NCBI GenBank assembly: GCA_003665825.1
Contig: QPFY01000003.1
Location: 1,612,001 to 1,676,000 of the forward strand
DNA from: Microbotryum silenes-acaulis
Taxonomy: Eukaryota > Basidiomycota > Microbotryomycetes > Microbotryales > Microbotryaceae
Reading direction: 5' to 3'
DNA: 64,000 nt
Shown here piece after piece: positions 48,486 to 61,612 of this stretch. Made by a program: the position numbers and the translations under genes. Each line of letters starts with the position of its first letter. Positions within the stretch are counted from its first letter, which is position 1. The notes beneath the pieces are model-generated. The model made no database searches, was not told the DNA's origin, and was given only the letters and a program-made list of their open reading frames with translations.

Positions 48486-50660
48486 ATGTTCCACTTTGTG
48501 CAACCCGCGGCGTTCGAGTCGACAGCTGTCCCCTTCTCGGCGATGCCCTCCGAGTTTGACCCCCGCCACCACCACCGCTCGGCGACCAGCGCCTCCTCCC
48601 CCTTCGGTGCCACCCTCGCCACGTCAGCGCCCGCCAGCTTTGACTCGTTCGAAGAGTACGACGAATACCGCTCCCGACAAGAGCTCGAAGCCCTGATCCG
48701 TGGTCAAGAACAACGTCGTCAACGTGAGGCCGCAGTCTTGCTCGCTCGTCGTCGTCAACAAGAGGCGGAGCAGATTCGTCAGCAAGCCCTCCTCTGCGCC
48801 CAGCAGGAGCAGCAGCAGCATGCAAAGTATCAGGCTTTATTGGAGCAGCAGGTGGGTTTTCTAGCCTTTTATCTTGCTCATCGCTGTCTAGAAATCATCT
48901 CGAATGTCGCGGAAACTGACTCGAGTCTTGCGTCACGTGATGTCTTGCTACAGGCCGCTCAGCTCGAACACCTTCGCCAGCAAGAAGAGATGAAGCTGCG
49001 CGCCAAACGCGAGATCGAGCGACGCCAAGCAATCCAAAAGGCTCAACAACTGCAACGAATGCAACAGAAGCAGCAGCAGCAACAACACTGCCTTCGCAAC
49101 TCGTTAGACTCGACTACACCGCCTGGCTGCCCTGCCCGTCGTGGTCGTCAGCCGCTCGAGCACCTCACCGGACTCCGTCGCAACCATCAGGCCGAGGTCC
49201 AGCATCCTTTCGCACCTTTGTTCCGCATGCTCTTCGACTCAGGAGAAGTCGAACAAGACCAAGACCAGCACCCTTCTTCCGCCCCATCTGCTCAAACGCC
49301 CGAGTCGACCAAGCAGCAGGTCGAGGCCACTCAAGCTCCTCCCACCGCCTCAGCTCCCGTCGCTCAGCCTCCTGCCTTGACCGAGCCTAAAGCTGCGGCC
49401 TCTGCCGACAAGGACCAAGAAGCTCCAGTTGATTCCCTCGAGGATGTTCTTGGTTCACTTTTCAAGTCGCTCTTTGGCGTCGACATGAAGGCGAACGAAC
49501 AGAGGAAAGCCGAAACCCCTGTCGAGACTCAAGCACCGACGGCCAAGAGGGAGTCGTCCTCGACTGCTCCCACGGCCGACGCCGAAAAAAACATTCAAGT
49601 CCCTATCGAGTCCTCCGTCGACGCTCAAACTCTCGACCCGGTCGAGGTCCGGATCGAGGCTACCCAGGAAAATTTGGTCGCATCCGCTGAGCAGGAATCG
49701 GCGGCAGAGAAGCTACAGCGTCACTACCAGGCTCATCTACAACGTCGCAAGGCCCTCGCAACACTCTCAAGCCTCTCGGCTGAATTCGAGGCTCGTCGCT
49801 CCTCGTTTGCCGTGCCGCAAGCGCTCGAGTTTCAACCTTCGCCTCCCCCATCGGAGCATCCCGACTCGACTTCGAACGAGGTAGCCCCCAAACTGGCGTA
49901 CAAATCTTCGAACGCTTCCTTCCTCGCCTACGAAGACTTCTTGGTGAACCTGCTCTCCAAGATCGACGAGGTGCAAAGTGGTGGCGATCGTACGGTCAAG
50001 TCGGCTCGCAAGAGCTTGGTCAAGGATGTTGAAGCTGAGCTCAAGACACTCGATCAAGCTCGTGACGAGGCGTGGGAGAAGGTCTCGTCGCAGCACCAAC
50101 ATGAGAAGATCTCGGACGGTGACGACCATGATAACGAAACCCTCAAGTCTCTGATTCCTGCTCCTGAAGAGACTACCGCCACCGGCGCCGCTGCTCGACC
50201 TACCGAAGTCGCCACTGCTACCTCCGAGATCGCGCACGCCGAGGCAAGTAGTATTGCCGAGGATGCTCCGGCCCCCACCCCGGCATCTGCACCCGAAACC
50301 GAACCAGCTCAATCCAACGAGGACAAGCCCAAGGTCGAGCAAGACGACGAAGCTACTACTTCGACCGAAAAGGCCGCCCAAGTCACCGACTCCGAACCTG
50401 TATCTGACGTCGCTGCCCAACCTCCGGTCGTTTCGACCCCGACCCCTGAGCCCGTCCGCCTCACACCCGAAGCACTAGCCAAATTATCTTCGCTTGCCGA
50501 GCGACGCAGGCGGCATCCGGAAGACGACGACAACTCTTCGGCCTCGACGACAACCCTCTTGGAATCGTCACTTGAGATCGAGGAAGCACTTGGCGCCATC
50601 TTGACTCAGGCCCGGAAGTTGGGCGAGCAAGTGGAGCGCATGGAGCATGCGGATGTCTGA
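48486..50660 (+). CDS. BAG-domain Hsp70 cochaperone with IQ motif
   Basis: BAG domains bind the Hsp70 ATPase domain and release nucleotide. The order is: an N-terminal region with Glu/Arg/Gln-rich coiled coil (SRQELEALIRGQEQRRQREA onward, about residues 60-190), an acidic/Pro-rich linker, an IQ-type helix (AEKLQRHYQAHLQRRKALAT, near residue 410), a BAG-like helix bundle (FLAYEDFLVNLLSKIDEVQS, then RTVKSARKSLVKDVEAELKT and LDQARDEAWEKV, about residues 475-535), a long Ala/Thr/Pro/Glu-rich tail, and a last helix (LLESSLEIEEALGAILTQAR). IQ followed by BAG recalls plant calmodulin-binding BAG proteins. Exons are 48486-48851 and 48954-50660 (690 aa). The upstream heat-shock array supports a chaperone role. 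BAG assignment is by eye. Confidence 0.72.
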   Translation: MFHFVQPAAFESTAVPFSAMPSEFDPRHHHRSATSASSPFGATLATSAPASFDSFEEYDEYRSRQELEALIRGQEQRRQREAAVLLARRRQQEAEQIRQQALLCAQQEQQQHAKYQALLEQQVGFLAFYLAHRCLEIISNVAETDSSLASRDVLLQAAQLEHLRQQEEMKLRAKREIERRQAIQKAQQLQRMQQKQQQQQHCLRNSLDSTTPPGCPARRGRQPLEHLTGLRRNHQAEVQHPFAPLFRMLFDSGEVEQDQDQHPSSAPSAQTPESTKQQVEATQAPPTASAPVAQPPALTEPKAAASADKDQEAPVDSLEDVLGSLFKSLFGVDMKANEQRKAETPVETQAPTAKRESSSTAPTADAEKNIQVPIESSVDAQTLDPVEVRIEATQENLVASAEQESAAEKLQRHYQAHLQRRKALATLSSLSAEFEARRSSFAVPQALEFQPSPPPSEHPDSTSNEVAPKLAYKSSNASFLAYEDFLVNLLSKIDEVQSGGDRTVKSARKSLVKDVEAELKTLDQARDEAWEKVSSQHQHEKISDGDDHDNETLKSLIPAPEETTATGAAARPTEVATATSEIAHAEASSIAEDAPAPTPASAPETEPAQSNEDKPKVEQDDEATTSTEKAAQVTDSEPVSDVAAQPPVVSTPTPEPVRLTPEALAKLSSLAERRRRHPEDDDNSSASTTTLLESSLEIEEALGAILTQARKLGEQVERMEHADV

Positions 50661-50849
50661 TACGTTTGGAATCAAGGAATCTGGATAACATCTGTGAATG
50701 TGTTACTCCTTTGCAATACTTCTGTATTTTTTGCACTCTCAGATCTAGCTGTAATACTCTATTCATTCACTTATGAGAGCAAGAGTATTTTTTGTCGAGC
50801 CCTTGACTTGGAGGCGACGGGAGAGTAAGCCACGGGAAAAAATGTGTGT

Positions 50850-53800
50850 TTACCAGTCATCATCAACGGGCGTGTACTTTGATCGCACGAGCTCTTCATC
50901 CCCTCCTTCTTTCGCGGACTATTCAAGAAGGAAAAACATATCAGCCGAGTGATTCCACCCGTCGAATTTCGGTGGAACCGGTACTGACCTGGAACAGTCG
51001 ATCCATGTAAGCGTCGGTCTTTTGCGTTTCAGTCATCCCGTCTTCCATGATCTGAGGAACCCAGTATCGTTGTCAGCGTTCGTATTGTACAGGTCATAAC
51101 GATCTCGATCTGAAACGTACCATCGAACGGGTGCTGACTTTGGCAGCAGCAGGGGGTGCTTCCGACAGCGGCTTCATGCCTTCGGGACGGAGGTCCAGTC
51201 GCTTCGACAGCACATCACACCCTTGTATCCATTCTTGCGCATTCAAAGAGGGCGTCTCGACATCCCTCGTGGGGATAAATATGTCGTCCTGGAAGTACTC
51301 GGTCTTGCTCCTTGGGATGGTGAACGTCACGACCTCGACCGTCGAAGCCGTCAAGCGCAGAGCGCGGGCGATTTCCACGAGTTTGACATCGTTCATCCGC
51401 TTGGGCATGAACGCGTACCCGTTCTGCAGGGTCGTCGTTTCAAACGAAGGTAGCTTGGTAAAGGGCGATGGTTTTTGCGCGGGTTGGATCTCGTACGCGT
51501 GGCAGGAGCGATCGCCACGCGAGTAGAGGAAGACGACGTTTGTGTCGAGATCGACATGCGGGAACAGGGGTGCGGGCGAGACGTCCAACATTTGTTTGCC
51601 CACAACAGAGAGTGCTCCATCCGCGATCGAGTAGAGGATGATCTCGCGAGAGGCGGAGCGCGAGAAGCCTGTCGTGAGCAGATGCGAATCGTCGGTCCAG
51701 CAGACTCGCACAGGTCGGATCGAATCGTGCGCCGCGGTCGTCATCATCGAGCTTGGGGATCGCAGATCGAGAACGAGAAGGGTTTTAGTCTTTGTCGCGA
51801 GCGCCAGTCGGGAACCATCAGGCGACCAAGCTGCCGAGGACACCTGAAAGCCGCGGCGTAGAGTGAGCTATACGATGCACTCGAGCGAGCGCCATTCCCT
51901 CTACTTACCCCGCCCTTGGGAAGTGCCCCGGACGTCAAGACGCTGCCCGCAGAGTGGTCCCAAATACGCGCGCTGGGGTGGCCGTGATCGTCCGAAATTG
52001 AGAGCAGGGTATTCCTTGCGGTCGGGTGGTGTTTGAGCTCGACAATTCGATCCAGCCCAGGATCTATGCGGCGCACAAACGAAGGCTTAGCAATACTCAA
52101 TCGGAGTCGTAAGGCGGGTCTGCTTACCTTGAAGGACGGCGGCTATTTCGCCACAATCTGCTTCGAGTCCACCTTCTGGAAGCTCAAAGACACGAATCTT
52201 AGAATCGTCGCTCGCGATGAACACGCGTCTCGGATCGAAAGGATCTAGCTCGAAGCTGATGATCGTCGCCCCACAAACTAAGGACGGAATGCTGGTCGGT
52301 AGCCGTCCTGAGGCTGCTAGAGGGTGGACCCCAAGACGTCCTCCAGCGCCAGACAAGGGGAAAAACATATGGAGCGAGTTGGCCTACGCGGGAAGCAAGT
52401 ATTCCTATGTTCAACTGGGAGGCTAAAGCCCTTGAGACCACCCGTCGAAAACTCACCTTCAGCATCTGTGTGTCGGCGCCCACGGTCGCATTCAGCCCGT
52501 GGACATCGTGATAAGTCGGTTTCATAGGTGTTTTTCCCAGCAGGTACGCGCGACTCCATTTGATGTTTGCGGGCTCCTCCGCAGGCGAGGCCTTTGCCCC
52601 GGCATGCTCGACTCGCGCCAGCTGTAGCTTTGATTGCTCGGTCCGAGCGGCCGTCGTTTCCGTAGGCGCATGTGATGGTGTCGGTGCTTGACCTGTAGCA
52701 TCCTGCACTTTCTGCTCTAAATCAATCTTCAGCGTGTCAAGCGCGGGCGTGAGGGACGCAACCGGCGCAGTGGACGGAGTCGGTTTCGCTTTTTGGCCAA
52801 ACGTGGGGCGCGATGAGGTCGTCGTCGTCGCTTTCGACCTAGCTGGGCTGGCGGTTAGCGACGGGGACTTCGCCGCGGGTGAAGGCGGTCGCGGTCGGGG
52901 TGTAGTTTGAGCTCGTGGCTCCAAAGTAGGGATTGGAAAATCGGGCTCTGCCGACACCGAGATTTCCGTCTTATCCGCGACGGGTTCTTGCTCCGCACGC
53001 GATTGCTCGGCCGAAACCGGTGTTGAAGCGGGAGCTTCCGCGATATTTTTTTGTCGATTAGAGCGATTTTGGTTATTGGGGTTCTGCGTTTCCAACTTGA
53101 TTGCGGTGTCGCCACCCTTTCGCCAAGCTCGAGCATCCTGAGCTGGAACGCGCGCAGCAACCGGCGGAAATAAGTCTTGGTGGAAATCAATGTACTGTCT
53201 GCGGGGCACCTCGATTGGGACCGGAAGTACTGCGTCGTTGCTCAAGATTACCAAACGATTGATCTCGGCCTTCATGAGGTTCAGTCTGGACGGTGGGACA
53301 AGCGCGGCCGATGCGATGGCGACCGGGAGGGGCGAGGCTCCGGCGGTGAACATGGCCGGCCCACCAACTTCGACCCAATGCAACGTCATGTCGCCCTTCC
53401 CAGCGAGGTAGACAATATTGCGCGAACTGTCCAGTATGGGTATCAGCGCGCCCATGTTGTTGTCCAGACGTTGTGACTTGATCGGTGTGCCGAGTGATCT
53501 GGCGTCGTGGAGGGCGAACTCGCGCTCGCGCATGCGGTTGAAGCCCGTCGTGAAGATTCGATCATCGTCGAGCCACACATGCCTGGAGCATTTGAGACCG
53601 GCATGGATACTTGTCTCCGCTGAACTCTTGCCCGTCTTGTCTCGGACGTCGAAGACTCTCAAGATACCGTCCTTGCCGGTCGTGGTGATGGTCCGTCCGT
53701 CCGAGCTCCACTTGGCCGACCACACCGACTTGGGCTGCTCCAGAGTGAAGACCGGAGTTGCGGACTGGGCTTGAATATCGTATATGGCCACAACAGAGCC

Positions 53801-54552
53801 GGATCCGGCCAACAACAAGCCCGATGTCGTCGGGTGAAACGACAGTGTATCGATATTGCGACCCGACGGATGAGTCACCGAAAGTGCCGGTTGCGGAGCA
53901 AGGGCAGATCCTGATCCATCGCCAAATTCGTCCCAACCGGGCAGATGGTGTACCAATATCTGCGCGTCCACAAAAGGACTGGTTTCAGCGGGAAAAGTTG
54001 CTGCGATAGTGCAAATCGCTCAGGGCGGGAACTCACCTGGCCATTGTCGGTACCGGCAGCGAGCAAGTCGTCGAAGCGGGAAAGGTCGAAGTCGGTGATC
54101 CCGCGAGGGGCGACTTGGAGGCTTGGTGCGCGTTGATTGAATTTTCCCGGCTGGTCGTAGGGTAAGCACACAAGAGAGCCTGTGGTCCAGAACGTGGGCA
54201 GATCAGACCGGTCAGGAGGTGAAGGCGGCGATTTCAGGGCCGTCCTCGCTGGGCAGCCGAACCCGCTGATTGCAGTGTGCGACGCTTGCACCGACGTGGC
54301 TCTCACCGGATGTTTTCCCTTGAGCGAGCCAGTACTCTGAGCACGTCTTGATGAGATCGGCACTGTCCGAAGCCGCGGCGGTCGAGACAGGAAGTTCGGA
54401 CCACCACGTATCAATCTGTCCAGACGTTAAACGCAGGACGATGTAGCGTCAGCCCTGACCATTCACAGCCGACAACAGAGTTAAGCCCGACTCACTTTGC
54501 CTACTTGGGCGACAGCATTCTTGTAAGGCGAGGCGAAGAAGCGCGGAGCCAT
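50850..54552 (-). CDS. Coronin-7/POD-1-type tandem-propeller coronin
   Basis: Long coronin with two WD40 beta-propellers; family members act on actin, Arp2/3 and Golgi traffic. The start MAPRFFASPYKNAVAQVGK is the coronin N-terminal signature. Propeller 1 includes ITDFDLSRFDDLLAAGTDNG, ILVHHLPGWDEFG and WSAKWSSDGRTITTTGKDGI. A Pro/Thr/Ala-rich linker of about 200 residues follows, then propeller 2 with FFPLSGAGGRLGVHPLA, FELDPFDPRRVFIASDDSKI, AAWSPDGSRLALATKTKTLL. The end, RSKYTPVDDDW, is an acidic-Trp tail like those that touch Arp2/3. Nine exons (54552-54496, 54415-54307, 54179-54037, 53959-52457, 52383-52128, 52063-51909, 51843-51121, 51051-50989, 50918-50850) sum to 1025 aa in frame. Confidence 0.9.
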
Positions 54553-54803
54553 GGTGAAACTCAGCTGCGTTCAAAGCAGGCGGGGAGGATGCTGCGGTGC
54601 GGTTGCGATCACGAGCGCGGAGCCTTGAAGTGCATAAAGGCGATGAGCTGAGCTGATTAGACGCTCAGCGATAGGTGAGCTCGTGTTGGCTTGCTAGACC
54701 TTGCTAGACAGTGCTAGACTGGCGGACACGCAACGGGGCGCAGAGCAAGCGCGAGAGAGACGGGCGCCACCGGTTGCCGGTTGCCCCTTACCCCACAGAG
54801 CCG

Positions 54804-56011
54804 TACTGAGCAGGACCCCCGAAAGCCCAGCCATAGGCGGCCCTCTAAAAATAGCCTTTTTCGAGGCAAAATGTCCAATTTTTTCCCGGATTCTGACTGA
54901 GAATGTCCAAACATGAGGGCCGCCTAGTGTTGAATAATTTCTCAAACCTACTCTACAAGCTGTACAATGCTCAGAAATCTTTCTGCGCTACGCGTAGACT
55001 GCATTCCCGCCACGCGCCGGCGGGAAAGGTTGCGCGCGCGCACCAAGCACCAAGAGCGCTGCCAGTGCGACCGCCAACGAGCCTTTTCAAAATGAAATGG
55101 ACTCGAATAGGATCTCATCTTTGTTTATCATTTGTCATTTGCTGGATTAAAATGACATTATAATCTACATCTACATAAAAGAATGCGCGCCAGAATAAGG
55201 TTCTCAGCCGCGCGCTTTATCCTAATACCTAGAAATCTCTGGAAAAGTCGGAGGAAATGCAGTTAAGCACACTGGCTAGGCCAGTAGTGTAGGACTCTTT
55301 GACCCTGTATCAGAATCAATCATGCCCACCAAATCCCCCTTGGGTGCTTTACAGAGACACAAGGCGAGCCTTGGACTCCTGAATTGACGCCCGAAGCTCT
55401 TCGAGTGCCATTTCGGTGATCGGTTCCAAAGAATCCGACGAAAATCGGGGCCGGCGAACCCTGTGAATCTATCGACCGACTAGGAAAAGAAAGATATTTC
55501 TCGGCGAGAGAGCTTCCAGATCGAAAGGAAGAAGAGGAGACGTAGTTCGACAAGTCGGCGTTCCGAGCGAGAGACGATCAAAAAACGATAAACGATCGCA
55601 AATGTAAGGGGATGCCTTACAGGAACAGCCACATAAGTAGCCTCTGAGTAGCTAGAACTATCGAGTTCTAGTTACGACTTGCTTTTAGCCTAGCGGTCAA
55701 GAACGACAGATTGTATTTTATGCCCATCAGAGGCGCATACCTTACAGCAAATGCAGACACTAATGCGCTCCAAACGCGAACAGCGCGACTATTACCCGCG
55801 CCGCGCAGCTGGGCCGACTATTACCCGCGCCGCGCAGCTGGGCCGACTATGCCCTGCGCCTCCAGCCTCCCACTACCCTGGTCTGCGCTTCAAAGTTCGA
55901 CCGGAGGGAGGAAAATGTCCAAAAATGAGGTGAGCCTCGACCCATTTTGAGCCAAAAATGTCCAAATTTGCGGGCCGCCTCTGGCTGGGCTTTCGGGGGT
56001 CCTTACTGAGC
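54804..56011. mobile_element. Non-autonomous DNA transposon with 32-bp TIRs and 8-bp target duplication (hAT-like)
   Basis: Terminal inverted repeats lie at 54812-54843 and 55972-56003; 31 of 32 bases pair (single mismatch). They are flanked directly by the 8-bp repeat TACTGAGC at 54804-54811 and 56004-56011. The element body is 1,192 bp. No transposase frame is visible inside. An 8-bp duplication is the hAT hallmark; the ends begin AGGACCCC, near but not equal to the common CAGG start. A 29-bp tandem duplication lies inside. Confidence 0.8.
55787..55844. repeat. 29-bp tandem duplication
   Basis: Two perfect head-to-tail copies of a 29-bp unit beginning GACTATTACCCGCG, followed by the first six bases of a third copy. 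It lies inside the hAT-like element. Confidence 0.95.
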
Positions 56012-56614
56012 AGTACTGAGCGCGCACGTGACCTGAGAAAGAAGCGAATCCAAGTCGTGCCGCCCACTTGTCACATAGACATGCATTGTTCGGGGCTGGT
56101 AGTCACGGCATTATCTGAAACTCTAGAACGCTCCCAAAGCAGAAGGGAGTCGTACCTCTAGGCTCGCTTCCAGAGACAGGAGCATCTTAGCCGGAAGAAA
56201 TCTTCAAAAGATTAAGTGTGCGAGAGCTTAATAGAGGCCTTTGCTGCATTAAATAAAACCTGTATTGCTGTTGCCTACCACGCGGAGTTTATTATACTTT
56301 CCCTTATACCTATGGCTGCTTCCTTGGTGCTCTTGAAAATCATGACAGACTTCACAAGACCATGAGGGGAGGGGGAGCCTGCGGGGCCCCTGAATTCCGT
56401 TCACAAGGCGTGGGTAGCAACGAATAACCGAAACCTATCTATTGACTGATTGATGCTGATCGATGCGGAAGTGGACGCGACTACCGTCCGATCCACGCGC
56501 TGGCATGAGAGCGAGCTTTTACATAGCTACGATCTAACGCGCGACTATGGGCGAGCGGTCCACTTTGAGTTCGCAGAGCCTCGCTTCTTAGCGAGACCCC
56601 AGACCGCTTCCTCT

Positions 56615-60529
<3,915 letters not shown>

Positions 60530-61326
60530 CTACGCCGCGAGGGCTTCGGCGACATCGGTGCCGGAAGAGCGAGACATCGCCGCCCGACGAATCGCGCCCT
60601 CCACATCACTGAGCGACGGGAGAGGGCCGAGGGCGTCGATAACCGTGACAATAGGCCGTGGCATCCTCGCCTTCAAGAGGTCCATGCGGATGCCTTCCGA
60701 CAACGCAGGCGGCGGAATCCACTTGTCAAACTCAGCTTGCGTGTACTTGACCCCGTCGATCTTGGCGCGCTGGTAGGCCTCGTCGCGGGAAACGTGCGCG
60801 GCGTTGAGATCGACGAACAACCGGTTGAAGTGCGACAACCAAGGGTCGAGAGGGTCTCCGTCGACGTAGGCTTGGTATAGAAAAAGGGCATCGAGTTTCT
60901 CCGACCGCGCGAAGTCGTGGGATGCGGCGCCGAGATCCTTATCGAGGGCCGCCCACAGCTCGTGCGTTGGCTTGTCTGCGATGCGCGCGAACGTGGCCTC
61001 CCCCAGGCATACGAACAAGATGTTGCGGGCTGCGCCAAGGCTTGATTGAGGTCGTCGACGTCATGCCGGTAGTTCCGATGTTGTGTACGGAACGTGGCTA
61101 CGTCGGCCACTGTGGAGCCACCCAGCGTACGGGTGAACTCGGACTGTTCGGGCTCGGGGCCAACGCTGAGTTCGGTCGTGACATGCTTGAACCGGCCATC
61201 GCCCTCCAACACCCGTTGGAGTCGATCCTTGGCCGTTCCCCAATTTGTGGCGTCGACATTGCCATACAGGTCGCCCATAAGGCCGCGATGAGTGGCGGAC
61301 CCGGAATCCACCGTGGTCGTAGCCAT
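60530..61326 (-). pseudogene. Copia gag, one frameshift
   Basis: The ATG at 61326 starts MATTTVDSGSATHRGLMGDL, open to about 61020. The protein-like frame then shifts by one base (QALAQPATS in one frame; ILFVCLGEATFARIADKPTH in the other) and runs to a TAG at 60532. The second part has the usual gag look (YQAYVDGDPLDPWLSHFNRL, LSEGIRMDLLKAR). A slip site was not obvious, so a mutation is more likely than programmed frameshifting. Confidence 0.75.
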
Positions 61327-61391
61327 CTTGGATATGCGCTGCCTCTTTTCTGCGTGCGGATCTGTGCCTTGCGGCAATACAGACGCTACCA

Positions 61392-61607
61392 AATAACAGA
61401 CTGACGAGCGTGTAATCCAACCGTGAGTTAATTTCATATGATAGTAGCCGTAATGCTAGATGTACGTACCTGACGAGCGTGTAATCCAACCGTGGAGAGA
61501 AGACAACGGTTGGTGCGCATCGCCAGGCTTCACTAAACAAACGCGCGCTTTTAATCAAATAACCGATAGCCGCCTTCCTGCTAATCCTCATTCACAACAC
61601 ACCAACT
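61392..61607 (-). repeat. 5' LTR of the Copia element
   Basis: 216-bp copy of the LTR, upstream of gag. The gag ATG (61326) lies 65 bp inside the element. Confidence 0.93.
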
Positions 61608-61612
61608 CCTCT

